From NCBI RefSeq assembly GCF_040412425.1, contig NC_089741.1, positions 36,759,527 to 36,823,526 of the forward strand: a DNA stretch of 64,000 nt, given 5' to 3'. Under the pieces are notes generated by a model. It did no database searches and was not told the origin of the DNA. It saw nothing but the letters and a program-made list of their open reading frames with translations. Source of the stretch: Macrobrachium rosenbergii (lineage: Eukaryota; Arthropoda; Malacostraca; Decapoda; Palaemonidae). A program made the position numbers and the translations under genes. This document shows, piece after piece, positions 47,801-62,100 of the stretch (the stretch's first letter is position 1; every line of letters starts with the position of its first letter).

Positions 47801-50800
47801 TTTAAAGGTAACATACAGTAATTCCTTATTACCTAAAATGGAAAGCATCAAAGCAATAATGATAACTTTCATTTGGACAACTTGAAAATCTGATAAGTGA
47901 TTGTTGAAGACATACAAAATGCATTTGTGCTAACAGGATTCATCGAAAAGGTAGAGAATCTGACTTCATTTGCAAACAAGGTACCACCTCGCCAAAAGTT
48001 AAAACTCCCCTCAGATAAACAATAACACAAAACTACATTCTTAAGCTGAGGAACTGAATTAAGACTGTCTACCTTTTTTTGAAACTGTTAGTAAAAACAT
48101 TAACTTCTGGGTCATCCCAACATCACAATACTGCATTGAATGTTCATGGAAAATCCAAAGAAAGGTTACTTTTGACAAGTTTGAAATATAAACCATTCCT
48201 GCAATCTGGATGCTTCCCAGAACTAAAGAAAACAGCAGTGACTAAAACAAGGTTTTAATACGTCTAAATTAACAAAGCATTTTTGTGACATTATCAGCAA
48301 TTTACTCAAGATATTTTATAAACCTTTTTTCTGAAATTTTATCAGCAATTTACTCAAGATATTTTATAAACCTTTTTTTCTGAAACTTTCAGTTCCATTA
48401 CTAAGAAACTCTTCACAGAATTACCCCCAACCATGTCCATTCTCCTTCATATAAAACAACGCTATGTATAAAATGTGTTGATACCCATACTGTACTTTTG
48501 TTATTCTGTGTACAGTACTGTATAACACATACTGTATATATACCAATAAGATACAGTTTAACAGCAATCAAACACCCTCATTAGTTTTAGCCCAGTACTA
48601 AATTCTCCTTTTTAGACATGACATAAATCTAAATACTGAATTAACATTTCCCATGGGATAGTCGTTTTAATCCCTAGTACCTATGTATACAAGTACAGTA
48701 CTGTGTATGCATACATAAACAATAATAAAGAAAATATACATGAGTTAAGAATAAAAGTTTTTACTTAGCAGCAATTACCAAGCACATTACCAAAGTCAAA
48801 TTATGAATATACTTAACCCATGCAAATACTTCTTTATAGACAGTGGAAAGTCTAAACCTTTACAATATAGGACAAAAAAACGAAATGATAAATAATTTAA
48901 CCCCATTTTCAGTTTGGTTAACTTGTATGGGTTGGTTTGAAATTCATATTCTAATGATTAAAAATGTAGAATAACCCATTTAAAAAATCTGTCCCTTTCT
49001 CATGTACGTACACATTTCAATTTTTTCTTACTAAACAGGCATTACAGTACAAGACGCCCACTGGAAATCACAAATCCCACATTTATTATTTCAAAATCTA
49101 TCACTGTGCAGCATTACTGTGTCTTCATTCCTGCAAATACTACAGTACCTTATCACTTCCTTTCCCCTTATTCCCCACAAGCCAACCCATACAATTTCAA
49201 TTACATAGGAAAAGCGCCATCTCAAATTTATATACCGGCCTTACTTAAGAGCACCAGAAGATAGCTTTAGTTTAGAAGTTCTCCCCTACGTGAATTTAAC
49301 ATACTTTTCAATTATAACTTACGATTGACGGTGAAATACACCAAGAGGACTATAACGCATACAGGTTGGTGCTTTTCCCTATAGAGTATAAGCACGTCAT
49401 GAAAAACTGGACACTAAAATACATGAGAGGATTGTAAAACTTCTGACAATGTCACAAAACAATCGTGTTACATAAAACACATACAAAAGTTGAGTGTCAG
49501 TTCTATGCTCACACACAAGAATACTGAAATAAAATCATTACCTCTCCTCCATATGCCTGAAGAAAAAAATTGAAAACTTGTGAGAGCATTTACACCATAT
49601 CAAAAAAACACCATTAAGTATAGAATGCCAGTAAAAATGCATTTGGATGTACTGTACCATGCTACCATGAATGAAGAACAAAATCTGCCTTGACAGAAGA
49701 TGGATATATCTAAAACTCTCAATCAAAATTATCAATCAAAGCAAGAATTAAATATTACTTTAATCATTCCATAAATACTGATAGAATCTTTTGTGAATGT
49801 AATTACATGTACATTACCAAGAATCTGAATCTCCAACTTATGACTGACTACTGCCGTAACAAAATAAATTAACTTTGTCAATCCTGGATTAACTATATTT
49901 AAACAACAATGAATGAATTATATGGCACCCTGATAATTTATCAGGAATGACTCTTCAATAAGTTCTACTTACCCTGGATCCCAACAGTGCTCTGTCTTAA
50001 TACAAAAAGTCCTTACATTCACAATCTTACACCAAAGTTTGCCTTTTCTTTCTTTCATAAAAGCTAACCTTTCAATGCAAATGCCATATTACTCTTAATA
50101 CTTAAAGAAAATTGGAATGTTCACTTCTGTATCAAAATACATTCACCAACGTATTTACATCCAAATCTCCTGACACAATGCAATTAATAAGGCAATGCAC
50201 TTCTAGTCTCACAACTACTTGTGCACTTGACCTTTATCTATTTGCTAACACCACTCTGTATTCTTAGTAATGCGAAACCTAAGGGACTCTAGAAAAAATG
50301 TATCTCGGTGTAAGAGGGGCACTTCAACACCTAACGGACTTTTAACAGAGAACATGACAGCTTCACTACCTATACTTTCCCATACACACATACACACACA
50401 CTCTTATCTAGAAATTTTATACCATGAATGAAAATCTGAAGCATAAAGCTTTATCTATTGAACAAGATTATCCAATTAAGTATTTTTGTCTGCTCTACAT
50501 AATGCCCAAATGACGCTAAACAAGAAACTGCTAAAAATATGGCTTGGCAAGGTACTTGCATCTTTTATTTTACATTAATCTTAGCACCACTAATACTGGC
50601 CAATCAATAACACCATGTGTATATCATTTCAACTTAATAGATATGTACAACTGCTGCTAAGCAATAACTACAATGACCTTTTTGAATAAAACTCCCTTTT
50701 TCTTGAATCTTACATCATGAAGCCAATAGAACACTGGAAGACTAAACAGAAAAACAGGCAATTTCCCTAACCATAAACAATGAAGAGGCAAAAATGATGG

Positions 50801-53800
50801 TGTGCTGCAAGCTCAAGAAATGACTAACCTGTTGCTTTCTGGCATTGATTTTGTTGTTTCTTGCCACTTGTTGCTGTTCTTCCTGCTGCTGTTTCTGCTG
50901 ATTTAGGGCTGCAGCTCTAGTTGCTGCCTCTAGCTCTTGGCGTTGTTCATTCTCCTGTTCAACCATCTGTAATACACAGAATAAATATAGAAAACTGAAG
51001 ATTTTCTAAAATAGCAAGGTATTGTGATTGAAAATTAGAAACAAAAAGGAATGGAAAATATTTATCACAACAAATGTGAGACTTATGTAGCATTTATGGT
51101 TGCTAACATTTATAAAACAGCGTAAATGCTATGCATCCCTAATTCTACATGATTATACCACATAAAATAAGTAACAATCTCATATTTTTTATTCATCATT
51201 CAATTTATGGTTTTCATTATTCTGGTCTTTTAATCTTTAGTGGTTTCTTCCTTTCCCATTGTGATTAATTCTAACACAATATGCACCCATGTAAAGTTAG
51301 CAGATCCAGATAGAAACCTGAACCAATCAATATTCTACCTAATGTTTATCATATGAACAAATAATGAACAAGGAAGAGAGTAAGGAAAAACTTTAATCTT
51401 ACCTAGGACATCATTTACAAACATAAAATTATGTGCAACAATATAGTTACCAGAAAATTGCAAAACTACTGTGACTACACAAAGATCGCATTTTATTTCA
51501 AAACAACTATAAACAGTATTTAAAATACTCTTCTACAGTAAAATTACATCCAATATGGCAGAGCATGTGGCCAAAACGTCACTGAACAAAGACAAAGCCT
51601 ACACTTCAAAAAGTTTATTTACATTACAAATTTCATTTACTCAGCTAAATGGTTATATAAAACAGAAAGAGATGATAGTCAGAGATTTGTGAAATACTGT
51701 ACCTTGAAAGTTTTGGTGAATCTGACAAATATTGCAAAGAAAGTATTGGGCGCCATGGTACGAGAGCTTTCACCATAGTATTCCAACACTTCAGCAAACG
51801 CAGTTTGAGCAGTCTTCAATTCCACCTTTAGCTGCAGAAGAACACTACAGATTAGTTATTTGAAATACAAGTTATGTGACTTGTAAAGACAAAGGAAAGA
51901 TATGGAAATACACAAAGGGCTCTTGTTTAACAAGAAATTCAGTTAAAAAATTCAAATGTGCTGGGATTAAATTACATACATTTATATAAAAATCTTCATG
52001 TTCATAAAGATTTCATGTTAAATAAGTCTAATCCTTTGGGCCCAGCCTAGGAGGCTGTTAATCAGCTCAGTGGTCTGGTAAAACTAAAAGGTATACTTTT
52101 TTTTTCTGGCCTTAAGCATCCATAAACTACTAAAGAATAAGGCTTCTTCAAGTCTAAAAAAGCAAAATGGTAGCAAAACCAAACTTAAAGGTATAACTGA
52201 AGATGTGTGATGCCTCTAAGTCAATACAAGATGGTAGTACCTTTTGAGCTTATCTTCTGAGTTGTGAGGAAATCTTTCAAGACTGCCAAGGCAGCCTGGC
52301 GTCCTGACTCCTCATATCCCGACAAACAACGACTTCGTGTTCTTTCTTGGCCATCTCCATTCCCTTTGTCAACTCAGTTATGTCTGTTATGATGTTCTCT
52401 AGGGAAACTAAAACAAGAGAGCATGTGTTAGTAGTTCTTCGGTCATGTCTCGGCAATTTAACAACTGGATTAATATCACTGATTGCAAAAAATTGCGGCA
52501 TTACGAGTTATACTTAAATGTTAGAATGTTAGAACCTGCAAAAAACCTGTTGCAAACATCCAGTAGACAGTATATTTTAACGTCTTGGACTGAAAATGGG
52601 ACTACTAATCTTAAACTATATTTATGACAACCTTCTAAAAATTGGGTCCTAAAACCGTGCGGTGAACTGTGTACTTTACCTTGTGCAGCTTTTTCAATAA
52701 ACCTCAGCTCTGACTCAAAGTTACTCAACTCCTGGAACTTGGTGCGAATAGTGTCCTGGATATAATGTAACAGACTAATCTTCTTATCAGCAGATTTTGT
52801 GTCACATAACGTATCAAACTTGACAGTTTGAAACCATAAGCTGGCCCGCGTTTGCTGCTGTTCATGAATTTACCTGAAGGATTGTAAAACAAGCGATTGT
52901 AACGTTACTCGATTGTTATGAAAATCAAATTGTTTACTTGACTTCTGCAGCAAATGGTTAATGATTTGGATAAGAAGAGATGAGCTTCCCAATGACAAAT
53001 CTACATGAAGTGCATATCATCCACTAATGCAAAAATCCTAAATACCAAAAGACACTTACCAAAGGCTAATATAACTTCCAGTAGTCTTTTCAGCTTCTGA
53101 CTGTTTTTAACAGATCTACTGGCAGTGATGATGGCATGGACTTGCTGTGAAAAATTACAGACACATAAAACCAGTTATAAATCACACTGAAATTCTTTCA
53201 TTATCATTAAATGAAAAATATCTGATGTACAAAAAATCATGTAAAGCATTTTCTGTATATGAAGAGAACTACAGTACTACCTAAAAAAAAAACAGTATCC
53301 ACAACTGGCACAAGAACAAGAACAAATAACTTACAGGCGTAACTGTATGAACATTGTCAAAGAAGTTGGCAATATAACTCATAACTTGAAGTTTTGTTGA
53401 TAGTCTGTCTATTTTACTAAGCTGCAACATATATTGATCTTCTTCAGTCAGCTGGTTTATAGGTTTCCGGTCCCTTTCATACTCGGTAAAACTTGATCTG
53501 TTGTAAAGAAAAAAAGATGCCAGGTAAAGGAAGCTGCTTTGAACACTAAATTAAGATAAACCATAATATAATGCAGTAATGAAATAGTTAATAATAAGGC
53601 CCATGGCTAATTAGTATGGTAAAACTATCTTAATCAACAATGCAACGTTTGGAGATAAAAATTCTGAGATACAGTACCTCTGCCGTTGGAACCATTCGCT
53701 GCAACAACTCCAACGCCATCAACATTCAAGCGTCTTCAAATCAATGAATTGACAGCTCTGTTAACAACTTCGAATGGCAGGTCCATTTTTCTCCTTGATA

Positions 53801-56800
53801 TGGCTGGAAAGAAACTCCACTTAATCAGACATCCCCCAAAAGAAAGTAAACTACTATACAGTGTATAAAAACAAAGGGTCAAAAGTTTCAATTATCAACA
53901 ATACATCTATGATGAATAAGTAATAGTGAACAATACAAAGTTTCTGGGATTTAGAATATCATATCGCAGCCCAGTTATAACGATTCTCACCAATATTTCT
54001 CAGTCTTGTATGCTCCATGAGAGGCGTCAATTCAGCTTCTTGAATCTCTTTACCAAAGCCATGTAGAGCATCATCTTCTGACACATCTCCATTAGGCATG
54101 CCTAGGGCCACCCTGGCCAATTTTGAAGAACTCTTCAAAGTCAGGAAGTCAATAATGTTGTAGAGTTTCTCATCGTCAGTTCATTAAATACTGTACCTCG
54201 CACCTGGAGTAAATTTTTTAGCTTTGATTTTCAACCATCATAAACTGACTAAAAGTATATTACCTACATTGGCTTTTCACCGTCATACAATAAGAACCGA
54301 TAGGCTAAGTAAAATATTCATATTTAGTTACCTTAATCTCTACTACAGTACTGCATATACCATCAACTTGTATATGTAAAGTCTTTCACACCTAAAAAGC
54401 CCTTTCTTTGAAAAGGAAAAAGATGATGATAAAAATTATTAACAGCTAAAAACCAGCTTGTAGCACAGACAAAATACTTACTTGATTGGGTTTAAGCGCA
54501 ACCCAATTAAGTGTTGGCAGCTTGTATTTCGTATTGACTTTCTTCTTGATGGTCATAGAGTCGAGGCGTCGGTGCTTGTACCTGTATCAACCCGGGAACA
54601 GGTGGTGGGGGCCTAGGACCGCAATTAATGAAACAAGTGCCCCAGGTGGGGTCGGTGCACCTCCACAAGGAGGTGGAGGAGGTGGTGGGGCTGGAGTGGC
54701 TGCCATACCCGGTGGCGGTGGGGTGGTGGTGGTGGAGCAACTCCGCCACCAAAACTGATGTCAACTTTCTCACCTACAAATTAATAAAATATAAAATATA
54801 TTTAAAATGTAAATGAATACTGAGAAATTTGTATCTTAGCATCAAGCACTGTGGCATGATTTTTTTCTACAACTGCAAACATCGCAATAAGAAAATGGAA
54901 TTGGAGTATTGAAATATAACATCAGGCTGAAGGCCATGTGCTGGGACCTATGAGGTCAATCAGTGCTGAAAGAAATTGTGAGTACAGAGGTTTTAAAGGT
55001 GTAACAGGAGAGACCTATAAGCTGCAAAACAATTGTTAGGAGAGGGTGGAAAAGCCACGATGGAAGAATGAAGAATATGAATGGAGGTACAGTAAAAGGA
55101 ATGAAATGGGTTGCAGCTGGGAAGAGGAACCTGCAAAGAACCTTAAGTAATGCCTACAGTGCACCATGTGAGTGCACTGATGCCTTCTCACTATGGGACA
55201 ATAAGAAAATGTGATAATAACTTAAGCTTAATTCTAGGTAAACAAAAGAATATTTGTACAAATTCTCCAGTGAAACAATTCCAACAAATATATGAAATAC
55301 TCTCTCTTATACAGGTACTAGACTGGATGTACAAAATGTGTTTGTTACTGTACTTCACTGAAATATATAGTAGTTTAAAAACTATTGTCCAAAAAATAGG
55401 GGCTGATAAATTACAAAAGTGAGACAGACTTATGAAACTGCATAAATTAGAATGAAAGCTATACAAAAGGAAGCTAAAACCTTAAGGAACAAATACTTGC
55501 AGTCTATCGACATACCTCAAATATAAATGGAATAATATTACAATATTATTGATTATTAATACGAAAAATAATACTACTTACAGGCAGTCCCAGTTGTGGC
55601 AATCCGGTTTTATGACACTTGTCTGGCTGACGATAACTGGATTTTGATCACCCGGCGTGAGCCCGATCTCTGACACTGATACGGCACTACTATCACCAAA
55701 AAATAACTGGGGACTGCCTTATATACTTTAGTTTCTTTTTGTGCTCCTCTATAACAGCTCCGGCTCATACACTACATTTCTTTTTCCTATCTGTGGTGGT
55801 TTGTTGCCCAGACAGAAAAGCCCTGTCTTATCCCACATTCATGTATCAATCAATTGCTCAAGAATTTTACTAGTTCTCTGCTAAATGCAAAACAAAATTA
55901 TTTCTCAGTTTCCATAATCTTGAGCACTCAGGCAAGCATAATGCTTTACACCCCCAAAAGTATACAACTTCATTACTTAATAATTCCTTTTGTCACTAAA
56001 ACTTGCTGTCCTCTTGTGCCAGGAGATGTGTCCTTGCCAAAAAGAAGTACTGTATAGTATTTTTTCTTTTGTTTAATTAGGAATGTACATTTGGGCTACT
56101 GTTCCATGTCAAACCTCTAACGTTTACCAGATTCATTAACATCATATCACCCAAAAACACATTTATAGCAATGGCTTTCTCTTACCTGGTTTGTTCTTGC
56201 TAGTGTCTCAGTTCAATTATCTGCTTCTCCAGCAGTGATTGTCTCTGTCGGGATTCTCGCTCTTTTTGTCAGCCTCCTTGTAATGTTGAGACTTCTCTTG
56301 GACCTTTGCCAAAAAAGACATTTAGATAATTATGCAGCTACCATTCCATCAAAATCCGATCCCACGAAAAATATCACATTTAGCAACTCTATAAAAATAC
56401 AGCAATCTTAGTTTGAACAGAAAAGAAATAGTGTTGTGAGAGGTTTTTGAAATTCCTTATCTTGCAAAACTAATCAGTAATTAATATGCTTACACAATCT
56501 GTAAAGCATTTTAAAGTAAACTGAAAGGTTATTCAGTTATAATATTTTACTATTATCCATTTTATGGTCCTCTACAGTGACAAAGTAAAAATCATCTGTA
56601 TGAAGAATTTCAAAAACAAATCAGTAGGAAATGTTATGATTAATTTCTGAAAACAAACTGTCTTGATACTACTGCTAAACGATTAAAGCAACTAAAATTA
56701 CAAACTCCAAAGAAACAAACAATAACAAATGTTAAAAAGAATCATAAAAAATGCTTAACACAAACGGCTGATTGCAAAACTGTTTGCACTAACAAACCAC

Positions 56801-59080
56801 AATGCAAATGGATGACAGGGATGGAAACTTTCTTTAATCTCTTAGGTTACTGCAATGGATAAAAACCACTGATCAAAATCACCTACCTGACAATGCAGAC
56901 TTTCCAATTCTTCTTTTTGTGCTCTGACCTCCACTGGATTTCTCCTTCAAGTTCTACCAACTTGGCAGACTCTCACTGTTTAGGACATTCTCTCCGCCAT
57001 CTGTTTATTTTTTGTTTTGTTTAATTTTAACCACAATGTACATTAATTACTATGATGGCATCTCTCCTCAGCCCCAAGCAAGGCAGGCCATCTACATAAC
57101 CAGTAAGTCTTAGGAATTGTAATCAGCTGTTTACAGTAACATTAATAGTTTTGAATTACTTCAAACCCCAATTGGCAGTGTTAAGTGCCAGTCTTTAAAA
57201 TACAACAGTCAACAATGTTGCAATATTCTCAAGTTCATTGATACACGTTAATTCTGAATGATGAAAATGGCTCTCCAATTAAACAATTCGATGGTATGTT
57301 TCTTACAAAACAAATAGGTCTAATGATATCTTTGTGTATAACTGAATTGTTTAAGACTTTCCTTATGATGGAATAACATTCCTTTTTCCAAAATTCATGC
57401 ACATCAAAAACAGGTGCTTTTATTTTTCAACTTCAGGACAACAGACAATGAGTCTTTCTAGCTTGTAGTCTTGTTGAAAATCAGTAAATTTAGAAAGTCC
57501 TGTGCATTTTTCTACTAACATTCTCATCACGGAAGGAAAACCTGCATACTGTAAATCCAACAGTGAATGATCCTGATGACTTATGTGGAGACATAATATA
57601 TAACTTAAGACTGTATGAACAGGCCTAAACATATATCTTTCAGTAATCCAAATCTAATCAAATCCTAAATTAATGTCTCCTCAACTGGCCTCTCAGGATT
57701 TGCAGTACAATTTGTACAACAAACTATAAATGGTACAAAATATTCTTTGCAGTGTCCCTTTCTCCTTTCACTTTTCCACTTACTTCTTTTGTCTCTTCAT
57801 TTCTTCAACTCTAACTTACTAAAATGTACACCTCTGGTTAAAAACATGTCCTTTGGCCCAAATCTATGAGGAGTTTAGAAATACAATGATAAAATAATGG
57901 TCAGTATGAATAATAACATTAACTCGCTGAAATGATTTGTGAAAAACTACCCAAGCATATTGCAACTTTGCTGTAGAATAACATTACCGCAGTTTTAATG
58001 ACTTATGGTAATATTTTAAATTGCTAAGAGATGTTATTTTTTTAAACGAAAGTGCAAGTGCCTAGAAACTTACATGAGCTAGCACATCCTCTAATTCAGC
58101 GACTCTTTCTAAAGCTGCTGTTTTTGTTTCACTGTCTTCCATGAGGGCTGCGACATCAAACACATTGTCAAGGTAGGCAGAAATCTGAATCTGATATAAG
58201 AAACACAACTGTTTGAGTGATTTCAAGTGAATGGCTTAGTTACAAAATGATGCAGCTCTCCATATATGGTGCTGTGGTTATAAAATATGCACATTCAATT
58301 ACAAAATTCCAATTGTTTAAATGAAAGAACTGAATACATTGTAGAACCGCAAAGAACCGAGTCAAAGACTTACCTGCAATTCTTCACTTTCATGGTGTGA
58401 AGTTTCTCAAGATAGTCATCAAGACCAAGCTTTGAAAAACTTCGTATTGCAAGTGCACCACGGAAATTCATATCTTCAACACTGTGCACGACTATGTTGA
58501 TAAATTGCATGCATGCAACCTGATGAAATGAAAGAATGAGCTAAGTTTTCATGGATACTATCTTGACACAGCTAAAAGTATACAAATTGGCTATCAAATA
58601 TTTGTATCAACATGAAAAAGTGAAAATGGAATTAACATTATTAATAAGATTTATCAAAGTGTACACAATACACTGTAATCAATAAAGAAAATAACTTATT
58701 TCTACATCTTAATATCTTCATATTATTTGCAAAATGTAAGTGCTAAAAATATCCACGTACTGAAAAAAATAACTGGATGATATCAGTTTCAAAGACTTTT
58801 AGCTCCATCTTGGAAAATGTAAAACAAAACAAAGCTGTCAGAACAGGGGCACTCACCATGATTCAATGTGAAAACATTCGTAGTTGGAAAAGTAATTCAT
58901 TAGGGTCTGAAAGCGCCAGTTTCTAAACATACGTCCTTAAAGCTATCAAGGCATGAAGAATGATCTCATGGCCCCTTTCACTAGACAAATGGCAGCTAGG
59001 GCTCCAGGACAAGTGCTTTTGTTCTTCAAAAGGAAAAGAAAATTAATTAATTAAAACACTGTGTTGAGTTGTTATGTGTG

Positions 59081-59139
<59 letters not shown>

Positions 59140-62100
59140 TTTTACTTACTGATACAAAAGTGTCATAGGAAGCAGCATTCTACTCAACAAAATGGACCAG
59201 AATATTTGTTGATAATGTTTACTGTAGATTTTTACTTAAAATATACCTACTCAAGTTTGAAAATCTGGACAATACTGAAGGAAAATAATTCAATTACAGG
59301 TTTCTAATTAACAATGGAAACAGAACACTTATTTGAAAATGAAGCTTATGTGCAATTAATTACTTATGAATTAGTACCCAAAAATTACATTAAGCTTGCC
59401 AGATCAAACATATTACCTTAAACTTCTGTGATTGAGGGCTCCAGAGCTATGCAGCTAATGGCTTCTCGATGTTCAAAGAGCGAGATTGAATCGTACTGAG
59501 GAAAGAAAATAAATTACCAGATTTATTCCAGAATTACAACATGTCTAAAAGGCAGCCTAGAAACACGTTTCTAAAAAGGCCGCCTAGAGACAAACTTTAA
59601 AATATTGTAGCATATAAGCATGGAAGTCTGATACATTGGTGTTACTGTAATATTAAGGGCAATTGCGCACTGATTACAACATTCATGAAGTCACGGACAC
59701 ATACCTTATTATTCATATTAGCCCTCATGCACATGATGCACACATGGATGTAGATCCTTTGAGTCTCCCATGTTCAGCTTTTGTGCGTGGCGGGATGCCC
59801 TCTTCATCCTTAGAGTCAATTTCGGCTGATGGTTTTAACTGGCCATTCAAGTTCCTCGTTTCTTCCTCCTCTTCAAGATTCTCTCGTATCCTCTGCTCAT
59901 GTCTGTCAGTGTACAGATTGTAATAATGCTGGAGGAACAAACCTTGTAAAAAACTATACATACTTTCAAGAAAAAGCACATACAAATGACGAACATAAGA
60001 TTTTCTTTTAATGAAACAAGCATTGAAAAATCTTTTAAGACAATAGAATAGAATATAGAATTTTTAGGCCAAAGGCCAAGCACTAGGACCTATGAGGGCA
60101 TTCAATACCGAAACAGAATCTGACAATACAAGGTTTTAAAGGTGCAACAGGAGAAAACCTCACAGTTTCCACAATGAATTAATTGTGAGGAGAGGTGGAA
60201 AGTAAGATGGAAGAAAGACAATATGAATGGAGGTATAGTAAAAGGAATAAGCAGGGCTGCAGCTAGGGGATGAAGAGATGCTAGAAAAGAACCTTAAGTA
60301 ACGCCTACAGTGCACTAAAAAAATAAAAAAATCTTTCAGGTTTAGTTTTAGGGGAGACGTCACTGTTCACAGACAGACTGGACTTCCAATATGACATATT
60401 TCTTGAACAGAATCTCTGTACAGAATGTAAAAAGGAGACACCAACGCCAACAACAAAATGTCAACAGAAATACTCAAGACTGACTTACCTAAGCATCATA
60501 AGCCTAAAGGAATTTGAGGTAATCCACCAAACATCAAGGCCCTGATTTTCTTCATTCAAAATTCTCGAACCCATCTGCAAAACAACAACAGTGGTTAATC
60601 AAGCTGAAAATATTTCCATTAAGTGATAATCATCTTTTAATCTCACTGAAATGCAGATCAAGAACATATGGAATAAATTCAAGAACATGACCAAAACACA
60701 AATTTACATGTAAAAGTATACATAAAAAAAAAAATGCTACCAAATAAGTTTGTGTAAATTCCTTTTAAATTTTAAATTAAAGCAACAAGATTTTGTACCA
60801 CCAAAAATTCTTCAACTTCTGATATGGAAATAATTGCCCAAATAAACACTGCCTTATGAGGGATATTTAATGCATGAACTGAATCCTGCGGTTAACTGCT
60901 AATCCTCTATTTCACAAAAGATATTCTGAGGAAAAACTATACCTTTTACTTTTGAAAAGTAGCAAATTATATTAGAATATTTGTTACATGATAATCATTA
61001 TTACTGTAGCTAGAAATTTACTGTTTGATATATACAGATTTTGAATGCTTAATGCATTGCACTTTTGTACAAGTATAATCATTCTCATAACAAAACTCAT
61101 AAACAGTGTGAACACGATACTGAATTACTCTGTGAACAAAAAGAAACCAAGATAATTTGACTGACAAACTTGATCTTAAAACCAAGTTAATTTGACCGTC
61201 AAACCCGATTCAAAAAACCAAGTTAATGTGACTGTCAAACCTAATCTAAAAAAAAAAAAAAAAAAAAGCAAAATTAATTTGACTGTCCTATACAATCTAA
61301 ACAAAACCCAAGTTAATTAGACTGTCAAACTTGATCTTAAAAAACCCAAATTAATTTGACTGTCAAACCGAATAAAAAAACCCAAGTTAATTTGACTGCT
61401 CAAACCTGATCTTAAAAAAACCATGTTAATTTGACTTCTCAAACCTCATCTAAAAAACCTAGATAATTTGACTATCAAACCTGATTAAAAAAAAAAAACA
61501 AGTTAATTTGATTTATATATCAAACCTGATCATAAAAAAATGGATTAATTTTACTGTCAAACTTGATCTTAATAAAGCAAGTTAATTTTGACTGTCAAGC
61601 CTGATCTAAAAACCCAAGTTAATTTGACTGTCAAGCCTCATCTAAAAAAAAAAACAGTTAATTTTACTGTCCAAAATTAATCTTAAAAAACCAAGTTAAT
61701 TTGACTGTCAAACCTGATCTAAAAAACCTGATTAATTTGACTGTCAATAAACTTGATCTTATAAAACCCAAGTTAATTTGACTGTCAAACCTGATAAAAA
61801 ACCCAAGTTCAATTTTACCGTCGAACTTATCTCCAAAAAACCAAGTTAATTTTACTGTCAAAACCTCATCTCTAAAAAAAACCAAGTTAATTCGATTGTC
61901 AAACTTGGTCTTAAAAACCAAGTTAATTTTACTGTCAAACCTCATCTAAAAAAACAAGTTAATTTGACTGTCAAACATGTCCAAAAAAAAAAAAACCAGA
62001 AGTTAATTTTACTATACTGTCAAACTTGATCTTAAAAAAACCAAGTTAATTAGACTCAAGCCTGATCTAAAAAAACCCAAGTTAATTTGACTGCCAAACT

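Noticed and set aside
54486..54816. Plus-strand ORFs of 90 and 62 codons with Gly/Val runs
   Set aside because: Antisense of the Frl FH1 proline codons.
61664..61945. 93-codon minus-strand ORF with repeated KINLVF-type words
   Set aside because: Translation of the 37-bp minisatellite.
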